A stretch of DNA of 64,000 bases, taken from positions 107,852-171,851 of the forward strand of contig NZ_FONY01000002.1 of the NCBI RefSeq assembly GCF_900113045.1, written 5' to 3'. The notes beneath the pieces are model-generated. The model did not search any database, was not told where the DNA came from, and saw nothing but the letters and a program-made list of their open reading frames with translations. Numbering within the stretch: the first letter of the stretch is position 1; the number at the start of each line of letters is the position of its first letter. Origin of the DNA: Thermoflexibacter ruber. Its GTDB lineage: Bacteria > Bacteroidota > Bacteroidia > Cytophagales > Thermoflexibacteraceae. Below, piece by piece: positions 42,974-52,685 of this stretch. The position numbers were made by a program, and so were the translations under genes.

Positions 42974-44680
42974 ATGAAAAAAATTTTAGTTTTTACTTTC
43001 ATTCTAATTGTTGCCTTAGTGTATGCTTGTGGGGAAAAGTTCCTTACAAAAGAACCTTTGGGCGTAGTGAGTGAGCCTGCTCTGCAAAGTGCTAAAGGAG
43101 CAGATGCACTCTTGATAGCGGCGTATTCTTCTTTGGACGGGTACTCTGGTTGGGGCAATGGAGGACCTTGGCAAGGGTCAGCAACCAATTGGGTATTTGG
43201 TAGCATTACAGGGGGAGATGCTTACAAAGGAAGTGACCCTGGCGACCAGCCTGCTATTACACCTATTGAGAGAATGGCAGGTCTGCCTAATAATGAGTAT
43301 TTTGAAACTCGCTGGAGAGTATTGTACGATGGAATTTCTCGCGCTAACTATGCACTGAGAGCTATTAAGGGAGCTAAGGATTTAACTGATGCTAATAAAA
43401 CAGCAAAAACAGCAGAAGGTCGTTTCCTAAGAGGACACTATCACTTTGAACTGAAAAAAATGTGGAATATGGTGCCTTATGTAGATGAAAATGCTACTGA
43501 TTTTAAAATTCCTAATGACAAAGACATCTACCCACAAATAGAGGCAGACTTGAAGTTTGCAGTAGATAACCTACCTCTGCGTCAATCAGATGTAGGAAGA
43601 GCAACCAAAGGTGCAGCACAAGCACTGCTTGGCAAAGTTTTCCTTTTCCAAAAGAAATTCAATGAAGCTAAGCAACAGTTTGATGCAGTAGTAGCCAGTG
43701 GAATATATAGTCTTGCTGCTTGCTATCATGACAACTTTAACCCTGCTACTAAAAACGGACCTGAATCTGTTTTTGCTGTGCAATCTTCTGTCAATGATGG
43801 TAGCGCAGATAACCTAAATGGGAACTATGGAGAAATTTTGAACTATCCTTACACAGGCGGTCCAGGCGGGTGCTGCGGTTTTCACCAACCCTCTCAGAAT
43901 TTAGTCAATGCTTTCCAAGTAGATGCTAACGGTTTGCCTTTGTTAGATACTTATAACAATACTGATGTTAAAAATGACCAAGGTATTCCTTCTAATAGTC
44001 CATTTACACCTCATACAGGTCCGCTTGACCCTCGCTTGGATTGGACGGTAGGGCGTAGGGGTATTCCTTATTTGGATTGGGGTCCCCACCCAGGTCCAGC
44101 TTGGATTCGCGACCAAGCCTTTGGAGGTCCTTATGCTCCTAAGAAAAACGTATTCTACCGCTCTCAACAAGGCACGCTCTCTGGTGCTTCTGGCTGGGCG
44201 CAGGGGGCAAATGCTAATAACTACAATATTATCCGCTATGCAGACGTATTGCTCATGTTAGCTGAGTGCGAAGTAGAGTTAGGGAATTTAGAAAGAGCAA
44301 GAGCCTTGGTAAACCAAGTAAGAAATAGAGCAAAAAGTGGGTGCGTAGTGAGAAATCCAGATAACACTCCTGCGGCGAATTACAGAGTTGAGCCATACAA
44401 TACTCCTTGGACAAGCAAAGAGTTTGCTACTAAGGCTGTACGCTTCGAGAGAAGAATAGAGTTGGGCATGGAAGGACACCGTTTCTTTGACTTGGTGCGT
44501 TGGGGCATCGCAGAGCAGGAGTTGAACGCTTACTATGCGAAAGAAGGCACGCTGAGAAGCTACTTGCAGGGAGCAAGATTCACCAGAGGGAAGAACGAGT
44601 ACTACCCTATTCCTCAACAGCAAATCGTGCTTTCCACAGCAGGTGGTCAGCCTACCTTAAAACAAAATCCGGGGTATTAA
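42974..44680 (+). CDS. susD: SusD/RagB lipoprotein (copy 2)
   Basis: A 568-residue lipoprotein paralogous to the one at 36025. Lipid Cys in VALVYACGEKF; helical core AEGRFLRGHYHFELKKMWNM, RYADVLLMLAECEVELGNLE, RRIELGMEGHRFFDLVRWG; C-terminal YYPIPQQ with LKQNPGY. GPGGCCGF and DPRLDWTVGRRGIPYLDWG are shared word for word with copy 1, so the ligand pocket may be related. It starts 79 bases after its susC. Confidence 0.96.
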   Translation: MKKILVFTFILIVALVYACGEKFLTKEPLGVVSEPALQSAKGADALLIAAYSSLDGYSGWGNGGPWQGSATNWVFGSITGGDAYKGSDPGDQPAITPIERMAGLPNNEYFETRWRVLYDGISRANYALRAIKGAKDLTDANKTAKTAEGRFLRGHYHFELKKMWNMVPYVDENATDFKIPNDKDIYPQIEADLKFAVDNLPLRQSDVGRATKGAAQALLGKVFLFQKKFNEAKQQFDAVVASGIYSLAACYHDNFNPATKNGPESVFAVQSSVNDGSADNLNGNYGEILNYPYTGGPGGCCGFHQPSQNLVNAFQVDANGLPLLDTYNNTDVKNDQGIPSNSPFTPHTGPLDPRLDWTVGRRGIPYLDWGPHPGPAWIRDQAFGGPYAPKKNVFYRSQQGTLSGASGWAQGANANNYNIIRYADVLLMLAECEVELGNLERARALVNQVRNRAKSGCVVRNPDNTPAANYRVEPYNTPWTSKEFATKAVRFERRIELGMEGHRFFDLVRWGIAEQELNAYYAKEGTLRSYLQGARFTRGKNEYYPIPQQQIVLSTAGGQPTLKQNPGY

Positions 44681-44731
44681 TCACTCAAGTTTTTTCTTTT
44701 TTCAAAACTACTTGGTAGAAAAAACTTATGC

Positions 44732-44775
44732 AAAGCCAGCGTTAGTGAGTCAGATGACTTGCTAACGCTGGCTTT
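44732..44775 (+). terminator. Terminator of SusCD pair 2
   Basis: AAAGCCAGCGTTAG (44732-44745) pairs perfectly with CTAACGCTGGCTTT (44762-44775), followed by further T. It starts 51 bases after the susD stop. Confidence 0.88.
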
Positions 44776-44862
44776 TTAGCTAAAAAAACTCTTTCAAATT
44801 CTTATATAAATTTTTGAAAATTACACTATATTAGTCGTTAGATTCTCGCAAATCAGATTTTT

Positions 44863-45438
44863 ATGCAAAAAAGAACATTATTGATGGGCATAATTGCTTT
44901 CCAAATATTGATTTTGGTAGGTATGTTTGGAAAAGCTTTTTACCCTCTTTGGATAGGTGAGGAAGTAACGTTTAAGGTGCTTCCCCGTGACCCAAGAGAT
45001 ATTTTTAGAGGGAACTATGTGGACTTGAGATACAGTTTTAACAACATCAATCTCAATGAATTAACAAATGACTTAGATAGGCTAGGCAAATATAGATTTG
45101 GTGATAAATTATATGTAGAATTGGCATTGAAAAATGGCTTCTACGAGCCTGTAGGGATATGGCAGAATCCGCCAGAGAATAAAAAATTCTTGCAAGTAAT
45201 AGCAGAAGATACCTACGGCTACGATACACTCCAATCTATCTCGGTCAATGCAGGCATAGAGTCCTATTTTACGAGTGCCGAAAATGCACTTAAAATAGAA
45301 AGGCTAACAGTTAGCGACAGCATGGAGGTAAGCGTAAGCGTCATGGTAGCCCCTGATGGGAAAGCAAGAATAAAAAAAATTAATACAAAGCCTATCAAAC
45401 GAAAAGAGGTAACTCAAGAAGATAACTCAGCGCAGTAG
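44863..45438 (+). CDS. GDYXXLXY-domain protein
   Basis: A 191-residue protein with one N-terminal membrane helix (LMGIIAFQILILVGMFGKAF) and the family signature VLPRDPRDIFRGNYVDLRYS, where GNYVDLRY occupies the GDYXXLXY box. These proteins usually accompany DUF2157 membrane proteins, which is not the case here. Function unknown. It ends two bases before the esterase start, so the two are coupled. Confidence 0.85.
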   Translation: MQKRTLLMGIIAFQILILVGMFGKAFYPLWIGEEVTFKVLPRDPRDIFRGNYVDLRYSFNNINLNELTNDLDRLGKYRFGDKLYVELALKNGFYEPVGIWQNPPENKKFLQVIAEDTYGYDTLQSISVNAGIESYFTSAENALKIERLTVSDSMEVSVSVMVAPDGKARIKKINTKPIKRKEVTQEDNSAQ

Positions 45439-45439
45439 T

Positions 45440-46138
45440 ATGACAGATTTTAGCGAATATGAAAAATGTACTTTTACAAATCAGGAAGGAGAAAAGTTAT
45501 TTTATCGATTGTTGAAGCCACATTTAGTTAATAATTGTATGTATCCTCTTGTCATACACTTGCACGGCGTACATGAAAGAGGGCAAGATAATGAAATACA
45601 ACTGCGAAATGGAGGCTCTCTATTCTTAATACCAACCAATAGGCAAAATTTTCCTGCCTTTGTCATGTTCCCCCAATGCCCTCCCAAACTTCGATGGGGA
45701 ACTGCTGGCTGGGACGATAGCGTTTACAACCAGACCGTTTCGCCCACTATGCAGTTAGTTTTAGATACTATAAATTTTTTGATAAAAAACTATCCCATTG
45801 ATGCTAAGCGATTGTATATCATGGGTTTGTCTATGGGAGGATTTGGGGTATTAGATGTAGCTATGAGAAGACCTAAACTCTTTGCGGCTATCATTGCTAT
45901 TTGTGGAGGAGGCATAGAGCAGATGGCAGAGAGAATCAAAACTACTCCCGTTTGGTTATTTCACGGTACAGAAGATGAGGTGGTCAAAGTAGAATATTCT
46001 CGGCGAATGTACGAAGCCCTCAAAAAAATAGGGGGAAAAGTTCTTTATACAGAATATCCTGATACAAAGCATGATTGCTGGGTTAAAGTCTATCAAGAAC
46101 CCAACTTACTACCTTGGCTTTTCAATCAGCATCTGTAA
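45440..46138 (+). CDS. Alpha/beta hydrolase, esterase/phospholipase-like
   Basis: A 232-residue alpha/beta hydrolase. LVIHLHGVHERGQDNE forms the oxyanion region, YIMGLSMGGFGVLD the nucleophile elbow with Ser in GLSMG, WLFHGTEDEVV the acid strand, and TKHDCW the catalytic His. This pattern belongs to the polyhydroxybutyrate depolymerase/phospholipase-like prolyl oligopeptidase group. No signal peptide, so probably cytosolic. Substrate unknown. Confidence 0.88.
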   Translation: MTDFSEYEKCTFTNQEGEKLFYRLLKPHLVNNCMYPLVIHLHGVHERGQDNEIQLRNGGSLFLIPTNRQNFPAFVMFPQCPPKLRWGTAGWDDSVYNQTVSPTMQLVLDTINFLIKNYPIDAKRLYIMGLSMGGFGVLDVAMRRPKLFAAIIAICGGGIEQMAERIKTTPVWLFHGTEDEVVKVEYSRRMYEALKKIGGKVLYTEYPDTKHDCWVKVYQEPNLLPWLFNQHL

Positions 46139-46215
46139 GTTTTTTATTTAGGTGGTTTATCTTAGTTGTTGTCTTTTTTGAAACGCTTAAAGGTAAAAAC
46201 TCGTAAGAATAGCTT

Positions 46216-48336
46216 ATGTGTAAGGTACTCAAATGTATATTTTTATACTTACTTGCGGCTATATATCTCCCCTTCAAATTTGCATGGGGACAGAAATCAT
46301 ATGTAGATAGCCTTGAAATAGCCTTGCATAATGCTCAAAATGACACAAACAAAGTTTTGATAATCAGTAAATTATTGGAGATATATCTTATTAGTGGTGA
46401 TGAAAAAGGAGAGCAGATTAGTGAGCAAGGTATTTTGCTTTCGCGCAAATTAGGCTTCAATAGAGGAGAAATGCTCTTGTCAAGGCAATTAGGAGAATTT
46501 TACCAAAGACAAGGAAAATATGCTCAAAGTGTATTTTATACTAATAATTCACTTCAAATTGCAGAAAATCTACAAGACCTTGTAAGTATTGCTGATGCTT
46601 ATTTTACGCTGGCAATTATCTATACTGATGGGCTAAAACAATACAACTTGGCAATCTTTTACGCATTAGAGGCACTTCAAATTTACGAGAAGCAAAACCA
46701 CCAAGATGGCAAAGCCAATACCTATAACCTCATTGCTTGGGTATATGGTATGACCAATCAACACCTTGACCTTGCGCATATTTATATTGATAAAGCCATT
46801 AGAATAGCCCAAAGAACTAAAGAGAAAAAATTTTTAGCTTATTATTGGGGAACAAAGGGATTAATTTACAAAACAGAAAATCAATTAGACTCAGCTATTT
46901 TCTATTTTCAAAAAGCCAATCAAGACTTAGAGAAAATCAATGATAAAGCCATCATCGCTTACTTTAATATTTTTCTTGGGGAGATTTATCTCCAACAGGC
47001 AAAAGATAAGGAGGCTCTTCGTATTTACCAACAAGCAGTCCAATACGGCACAGAAGCAGAAGCCCAAGATTTTCTCAAAGATGCTTACTTAGGGCTATCA
47101 AAAATATATGCTTCTCAAAATCAGTATGATAAGGCTTATGATTATCAAAAGCTACACTTGCAGATTAAGGATTCTATCTTTAATTGGACTACCTCCCAAA
47201 GACTGGCAGTGATTCAGCAAGAGTATGAAAATGAAAAGCAAAAAGTACAAATAGCCTTATTGGAGAAAGAAAAACAACTCATTCAAGAAGAAAAACGCAC
47301 CTATATAATTTCTTTTCTGGGTGGACTGTTTACAGCTATTATTGTACTATTTTTAGTAGTTCATAACAGTAGGCAAAAAGCTAAGGCAAATATGCTTCTG
47401 CAAGCTAAAAATAAAGAAATAGAAGCTCAAAATGAGGAACTTAGACAAAGTAAAGAGGAAATAGAAGCCCAAAATGAAGAATTGCATCAGAGCAGAGAGG
47501 AAATACAGATGCAAAGAGACCTCGTAGCACAGCAAAATCTCCAACTTATAGAGGCTCAAAACACGATTATAAGCCAAAGTGAACAAATTAAACAGAGGAA
47601 TATTTACTTAGAAAAGATAGTGGAGGAAAGAACACAAGAACTAAAATTTACCGTACAAGACCTACTCAAGCATATTCAAGATTTGGAACAGTTTTCTTTT
47701 ATTATTTCCCACAATTTACGCGCCCCTGTGGCTCGCATCCAAGGACTTATTAATATTTTTAACCAAGAAAAGATAGAAGATAATTTCAACAAACAAGTAC
47801 TTACACATATCTTTCAATCTGCACAGAGCTTAGATACGGTTATCAGCGATTTGACAGAGATTATCTCTATCCGCAAAAGTTTGAATACTAACAAGGAGTT
47901 TGTAAATATCAATGAACTTGTTGAAAATGAGTTGGCAAGTTTGGACAATGCACTCAAACAAGCAGATGCCTTCGTTGAGAAAAAGCTAAATGTAAGTGCT
48001 TTCTATTCCGTCAAAGCCTACCTACAAAGTATCATTCATCACTTACTCTCCAATGCTATCAAATATAAATATCCTCATCGTCCTTTGCGAATATTGATAA
48101 CTACAAGCATGAAAGAAAACTATTTCTGCTTAAGCGTGCAGGACAACGGCTTAGGGGTAGATACAAGCGACCCTTACAAAATTTTTGGCTTGTATCAGCG
48201 CATGCATACCCACGTAGAGGGAAAAGGATTTGGGCTTTTTTTAGTCAAAACCCAAATAGAAGCAATGAGAGGTCGCATAGAGGTAGAAAGCATTATTAAT
48301 CAGGGAAGTACATTTAAAGTATTTTTACCTGTATAG
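46216..48336 (+). CDS. TPR sensor histidine kinase
   Basis: A 706-residue kinase. Signal peptide, a TPR sensor region (about 30-340), a membrane helix (FLGGLFTAIIVLFLVVH), a coiled coil with IEAQNEELRQS-type repeats, then a complete kinase core: H-box FIISHNLRAPVARIQGL (His499), N-box SIIHHLLSNAIKYKY (Asn613), G1 VQDNGLG (643-645), F-box KIFGLYQRMH, and G2 EGKGFGLFLV (669-673). TPR domains outside the membrane are common in kinases of this phylum. No response regulator is beside it. Compare the protein at 1557, which has the same plan but stops after the H-box. Confidence 0.94.
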   Translation: MCKVLKCIFLYLLAAIYLPFKFAWGQKSYVDSLEIALHNAQNDTNKVLIISKLLEIYLISGDEKGEQISEQGILLSRKLGFNRGEMLLSRQLGEFYQRQGKYAQSVFYTNNSLQIAENLQDLVSIADAYFTLAIIYTDGLKQYNLAIFYALEALQIYEKQNHQDGKANTYNLIAWVYGMTNQHLDLAHIYIDKAIRIAQRTKEKKFLAYYWGTKGLIYKTENQLDSAIFYFQKANQDLEKINDKAIIAYFNIFLGEIYLQQAKDKEALRIYQQAVQYGTEAEAQDFLKDAYLGLSKIYASQNQYDKAYDYQKLHLQIKDSIFNWTTSQRLAVIQQEYENEKQKVQIALLEKEKQLIQEEKRTYIISFLGGLFTAIIVLFLVVHNSRQKAKANMLLQAKNKEIEAQNEELRQSKEEIEAQNEELHQSREEIQMQRDLVAQQNLQLIEAQNTIISQSEQIKQRNIYLEKIVEERTQELKFTVQDLLKHIQDLEQFSFIISHNLRAPVARIQGLINIFNQEKIEDNFNKQVLTHIFQSAQSLDTVISDLTEIISIRKSLNTNKEFVNINELVENELASLDNALKQADAFVEKKLNVSAFYSVKAYLQSIIHHLLSNAIKYKYPHRPLRILITTSMKENYFCLSVQDNGLGVDTSDPYKIFGLYQRMHTHVEGKGFGLFLVKTQIEAMRGRIEVESIINQGSTFKVFLPV

Positions 48337-48362
48337 ATGAAGCAATGAATAAAATAATATTT

Positions 48363-49403
48363 TTAAAATGTATATTTCTTAATCAATAATTGGCGTTTGG
48401 ACTGGTCAAGCCCGATTTCCTGCTCCAGCATATTAATCACACTACCGTACTTGGCTTTGATAACATTTAACGAGGCGATGATGTATTTTCTTTGTACACC
48501 TGCCAATACATTGGCTATTGCTGGTTTGATTTGACTTAGCATACCCGTATTTGCCAAATATTTCGTATATCGGTTAGAAAGATAATACTCTTGAATAATA
48601 GTTTCTTCTGGCACACCCAAGACTGATAGGATAAGTGCCGCACCCAAGCCTGTTCTATCCTTCCCTGCTGTGCAGTGAAAGAGGACAGATTCGTTTTCAT
48701 TAGCCTCCAATAAAGTATTAAAAAAAGGTGCGTAGTTTTTGATATTGTTAGGCATTTGCTGATAAAAACCCTCGAACACCCTCTCCACATCATCTGCCAT
48801 TGCATTGGGGTTGCTCATCACTACGTAGAGTTGCTTCATTCCTTCATCATTGCTTGGGGAAATAGAAGTCCACACTCGCTTGATTTCGTAATTAGCAGGA
48901 TACTTGTCAGGACTTTGAGCCACCTCTTGCTCATTTCTAAAGTCGACAACGTGTTTGATATTTTGTTGAGCAATCATTTGCAAGTCATTATCAGAGAGTT
49001 TTCCCATGTCGCCGCACCTAAAAATTCTGCCCCATGCTACCGTCTTTCCATCAGCAGTTTTCAAACCACCTAAATCACGAAAATTGGGGGACTGCTCCAT
49101 AAAAAATCTCCTTTCAGAGAATATGATAGTATCTTTTTTATATACTGCTGCAAAATATTTTCGTTGTAATGGAGTAGCCTCAACTATCAAACTATCTTTG
49201 AGTATGCGGGCTTTGCTATTCCAACGCATCTGCCTCGGCAATTCGCCTTCATAAATTTTCCATTTTGTTTTATCAGCGGATTTGATAAGATATTGCGTAC
49301 TTGAGATACGCTCCGCCCAAACTTTCTCGACAGGTAAATGAGCATTTTGAGCAAAGGCAACCTGTGTTTGTATGATAAAGAATAGAATAAAGATTTTTTT
49401 CAT
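48363..49403 (-). CDS. Exported tyrosine/dual-specificity phosphatase
   Basis: A 346-residue protein with signal peptide (MKKIFILFFIIQTQVAFAQ). NFRDLGGLKTADGKTVAWGR opens the bacterial tyrosine-phosphatase domain and VLFHCTAGKDRTGLGAALIL is the CX5R active site, with Cys and Arg present. Related enzymes act on phosphotyrosine or phosphoinositides. The first 100 residues are an additional beta-rich domain. It would act in the periplasm or outside the cell, an odd place for a phosphatase of signalling proteins. Confidence 0.92.
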   Translation of the reverse strand: MKKIFILFFIIQTQVAFAQNAHLPVEKVWAERISSTQYLIKSADKTKWKIYEGELPRQMRWNSKARILKDSLIVEATPLQRKYFAAVYKKDTIIFSERRFFMEQSPNFRDLGGLKTADGKTVAWGRIFRCGDMGKLSDNDLQMIAQQNIKHVVDFRNEQEVAQSPDKYPANYEIKRVWTSISPSNDEGMKQLYVVMSNPNAMADDVERVFEGFYQQMPNNIKNYAPFFNTLLEANENESVLFHCTAGKDRTGLGAALILSVLGVPEETIIQEYYLSNRYTKYLANTGMLSQIKPAIANVLAGVQRKYIIASLNVIKAKYGSVINMLEQEIGLDQSKRQLLIKKYTF

Positions 49404-49444
49404 AAGGTGATTTTGAAAATGAGTTTAAAGCCTTATTACTTAAA

Positions 49445-50215
49445 TTATATCGTATAACCTCCATCTACCGTATAGACTGCTCCTGTCGTATAAGCACTTG
49501 CTTCTGAGGCTAAAAATAAAGCCACTCCCGCTAAGTCCTCAGGCTGTCCAATGCGAGAAATAGGCAAGTGCTTGATTGATTTGCTCAACATTTCTTCATT
49601 CTTCCAAAGTGCTTCGCTGAACTTGGTTTGTATAAGCCCTGGACAGATGACATTAGCTCGTATGTTGTCCCTGCCCCACTCCTTGGCAAGGACTTTGGTG
49701 AGCATCACCAAAGCAGACTTACTTACGCTGTAAATGCCTAAAAAAGGCTCTGGCGAAATCCCTCCTATACTACTGATATTGATAATAGAACCACCACCTC
49801 TTGCTTTCATACTTGGGTAGCAGAGTTTGGCTAATTCAAAGGGGGCTTTAACATTGACTTGCATAATTTTGTCGAATGCTGCTTCATCAGTATTGATAAC
49901 AGGACCAAAAACAGGATTGGTGGCTGCGTTGTTTACCAAAATGTCTATGCCCCCATAAACTGCTATGGTTTTTTCTACTAAGTTTTTTAGTTGGCTTGCC
50001 TCTCCCACGTGACAGGCGATAGCTGTAGCTTCATAGCCCTTGTTTTTCAGAGTATTAGCTACTTCTTCTACGGCTTCTTGCTTTCGGCTACTTACGACTA
50101 CCTTTGCCCCTGCTTCTGCAAAGATAGTAGCCATAGCTTCACCTATGCCTTTGCTTGCACCCGTAACTACAGCAACCTTGTTTTTTAAATCAAACTTTTC
50201 TTTTAAGTTGTTCAT
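49445..50215 (-). CDS. SDR-family oxidoreductase (classical)
   Basis: A 256-residue classical SDR: VAVVTGASKGIGEAMATIFA binds NAD(P), NNAATNP follows, the catalytic triad is in SSIGG and YSVSK, and the C-terminus is AVYTVDGGYTI. It resembles DHRS4/glucose-1-dehydrogenase type reductases. Unlike the SDR at 3359 it keeps YxxxK, so it should be active. CAAATATA (50250-50257) gives a -7 TATATTTG upstream, without a good -33. Confidence 0.93.
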   Translation of the reverse strand: MNNLKEKFDLKNKVAVVTGASKGIGEAMATIFAEAGAKVVVSSRKQEAVEEVANTLKNKGYEATAIACHVGEASQLKNLVEKTIAVYGGIDILVNNAATNPVFGPVINTDEAAFDKIMQVNVKAPFELAKLCYPSMKARGGGSIINISSIGGISPEPFLGIYSVSKSALVMLTKVLAKEWGRDNIRANVICPGLIQTKFSEALWKNEEMLSKSIKHLPISRIGQPEDLAGVALFLASEASAYTTGAVYTVDGGYTI

Positions 50216-50436
50216 TGTGTTGTTTTTTTATTTGCTAAATTTTTTCTCTCAAATATACAAGATAATACAAGATTGGAGGCTGAGAAAAATCATTTTGCAA
50301 AAGAAGTCTAAATTTACATTCTCAAGCCAAGGCACTAATATAAAATATTATTAGTAAAAAGTAACTTAAATAATAAAAGTATATCTTTGTGTAATTTTTA
50401 AGATTAGTACATCAAAGCAGAATGTAAGTACCAAGA

Positions 50437-51609
50437 ATGCTAAACAGAAGATTACTTAGAATTAAGGCAATGCAACACTTGTATGCCTTCAAGCAATGCC
50501 GAAAGTCCAATTTTCAACTCGCTCTTGACCAAATAGAGGCTTATTTCCAACCTGATTTGAACTCTATGGAGGTACAAGATAAAAACCTGCTCAATAGCCA
50601 AAAGGAAATTGCTCAGAAGATTTTTATCAATAGCTATCAAACCCCTCATCTCAGCCAAACTGAAGCAGCGGTAGAACCTAAAGTGAAAGGAAGTATAGAA
50701 AAGGCATTGAACTTTTATCAACAGCACAATAAAAAAGATGCCGAACGCCTCAAAAAAGAAGTACTCGATAGCGTAGATTTGCTTTATGACCGCTATTTGC
50801 TATTGCTCAAATTATTAGTAGAATTATCGGATTTTGTTCAGATAGAGTACTCAGAAACAAAGAGAAAGGTTTATACTAAGAAAATAATTTTTGAGCATGA
50901 ACTCAAATTTTCGTCTAACAAAATACTCATTCCTTTGAAAAAAGATGCTCATTTCAAAGAGGAATTGAGCAGACGCAATCTGAAGTGGAATCAAGAGCTT
51001 ATCCGACAGTGGTACAAACTGCTCGTCAAAGATGAAACTTACCTTGCCTATCGCCAACTTCCAAGTGCTGATTTCCAACAGGATAGTGAAATAGTACATT
51101 ATATTTTCAAAGAGTTTATCCTCAAAAATGATGTTATCCAATCCTACTTTGAAAGCGAAGACATCAATTGGGTAGAAAATCGGGCTATTCTAAGAGGAAT
51201 AGTAATGAAAACCTTGAAAGCAATTACCGAAAATAGCGAAATAGTTTCTCTATTTGAACTTTCACCTAATTGGGAAGATGATAGGGACTTTTTCAAAGAA
51301 CTGTTTTACTATACCATCAAGCATGGTGAAGAACACGAGGCAAAGATTGCCGAAAAGGTAGAGAACTGGGACGTAGATAGAATCACTGCCATAGACCGCG
51401 TATTGTTGGAAATGGCTCTCTGTGAAATGATTTGCTTCCCAAGTATCCCCGTCAAGGTAACTATTAATGAGTACATAGAACTGTCTAAGATTTACAGTAC
51501 CCCTCAAAGCAATATATTTATCAATGGCGTATTGGATAGTATTTCACAAGAATACCTCAAAGAAGGAAAAATCAAGAAAAGTGCAAGAGGGTTGCTGGAC
51601 AACAAATAG
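50437..51609 (+). CDS. nusB: Transcription antitermination factor NusB, extended form
   Basis: A 390-residue protein, the long Bacteroidota form. The start MLNRRLLRIKAMQHLYAFKQ and the C-terminal NusB fold (KVENWDVDRITAIDRVLLEM, then PVKVTINEYIELSKIYSTPQ and INGVLDSI) are diagnostic; typical NusB is about 140 residues. The extra middle portion is helical and without known role. NusB with NusE binds boxA in rRNA leaders and supports antitermination. TATCTTTG at 50382-50389 is a possible -7 element. Confidence 0.95.
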   Translation: MLNRRLLRIKAMQHLYAFKQCRKSNFQLALDQIEAYFQPDLNSMEVQDKNLLNSQKEIAQKIFINSYQTPHLSQTEAAVEPKVKGSIEKALNFYQQHNKKDAERLKKEVLDSVDLLYDRYLLLLKLLVELSDFVQIEYSETKRKVYTKKIIFEHELKFSSNKILIPLKKDAHFKEELSRRNLKWNQELIRQWYKLLVKDETYLAYRQLPSADFQQDSEIVHYIFKEFILKNDVIQSYFESEDINWVENRAILRGIVMKTLKAITENSEIVSLFELSPNWEDDRDFFKELFYYTIKHGEEHEAKIAEKVENWDVDRITAIDRVLLEMALCEMICFPSIPVKVTINEYIELSKIYSTPQSNIFINGVLDSISQEYLKEGKIKKSARGLLDNK

Positions 51610-51693
51610 CGTTTTTTGTTGAACTTTTAAACACTTTATTTTGTAATAAAATATAAACTACTTTTGACTACTTAAACAATACAGGACAAAACT

Positions 51694-51996
51694 ATGAAAA
51701 AAGGAGGAAACATATTATTAGGTTTTTTATTTGGCGTGGTCGCAGGGGTAACAGTAGGTATGTTGTACGCACCAGAAAAAGGCTCGCATACACGTAACCG
51801 ACTTAGCTATCGCCTGGACAGATACCGAAACATACTGTCTAATTTGATAGACCAACTTGTAGAAGAAAAGGAGAAAATGGTCAGTGCGGCGAAAGTAGAA
51901 GAACAGAAACGCAAAAGTGAAATGAAAGAAAAAGCAGAAAAACTGATGACTGAAATAGATGATTTAAGCAATAAAATCAAAACCAGAGTAAACTAA
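51694..51996 (+). CDS. YtxH-domain protein
   Basis: A 100-residue protein starting KKGGNILLGFLFGVVAGVTV, then GMLYAPEKGSHTR, which is the YtxH glycine-rich membrane segment and APxxG box, and a charged helical tail. YtxH proteins are associated with stress responses, but their function is unclear. It lies between nusB and the DUF1573 gene, as is often seen in this phylum. Confidence 0.9.
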   Translation: MKKGGNILLGFLFGVVAGVTVGMLYAPEKGSHTRNRLSYRLDRYRNILSNLIDQLVEEKEKMVSAAKVEEQKRKSEMKEKAEKLMTEIDDLSNKIKTRVN

Positions 51997-52051
51997 ATTG
52001 TACTTGATTATCTTCAATATTCTTAAAAAAACAGTAAAAAAATCAATTCAG

Positions 52052-52582
52052 ATGAAATCAATACTTACATTTTTGGTCTTAGGGTTGTTTTGGGGGCTTT
52101 CTGCTTGTGATTCTAAGCAGTCTGCCGCTACCAACGAGACAGATAGCAATACGCCTCCATCTGCTACCGTAGCAAATGTAAACAATGCTCCCAATACTTC
52201 ATCTACTACTTCTGATAATACTACGGCTAAGGCAGGAGTTGCTAAGATAGAGTTTGATAAAGTACAGCATGATTTTGGTACTATCAAAGAAGGCGAGGTA
52301 GTAAAACACAAATTCACTTTTAAAAACGTAGGTAATGTACCGCTGGTTATTAGTGATGTAAAACCTACCTGCGGTTGTACGACGACCAACTTCACCAAAA
52401 CGCCTGTGATGCCTAATGGACAAGGAGAAATCGAATTGCAGTTTGATAGCTCTGGTAAGGCAGGTCCTCAGCACAAGCCTGTAACTGTCTTAGCCAATGT
52501 GGAAGGAGGGCAAACTCAACTAGTGCTGACAGCTACGGTAGAAGCAAAACCTACCATTGCGGGACCTTATAGAAATCAATAA
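52052..52582 (+). CDS. DUF1573 lipoprotein
   Basis: A 176-residue lipoprotein. I choose the ATG at 52052 because it gives a proper lipoprotein leader (LVLGLFWGLSACDS); the longer frame from a TTG at 51998 puts 18 polar residues before it. A Ser/Thr/Asn-rich linker follows, then a DUF1573 domain: FDKVQHDFGTIKEGEVVKHK, FKNVGNVPLVISDVKPTCGC. The immunoglobulin-like fold is exported; role unknown. Confidence 0.93.
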   Translation: MKSILTFLVLGLFWGLSACDSKQSAATNETDSNTPPSATVANVNNAPNTSSTTSDNTTAKAGVAKIEFDKVQHDFGTIKEGEVVKHKFTFKNVGNVPLVISDVKPTCGCTTTNFTKTPVMPNGQGEIELQFDSSGKAGPQHKPVTVLANVEGGQTQLVLTATVEAKPTIAGPYRNQ

Positions 52583-52610
52583 GCCAATCAATCATTCATT
52601 GAGGAATAAT

Positions 52611-52650
52611 AAAAAAAGCTGTAAAAGGTATTCTCTTTACAGCTTTTTTT
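52611..52650. terminator. Perfect bidirectional terminator
   Basis: Arms 52611-52625 and 52636-52650 form a perfect 15-bp stem (AAAAAAAGCTGTAAA) with a 10-base loop. It ends the nusB-ytxH-DUF1573 unit. Confidence 0.92.
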
Positions 52651-52685
52651 ACACAATTTTACCAAGAAAATCAACTATCTAACTT

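Noticed and set aside
47400-47600. Tandem repeat in the TPR kinase gene (IEAQNEEL units)
   Set aside because: It encodes a heptad-like coiled coil linker common in such kinases; not a DNA repeat element.
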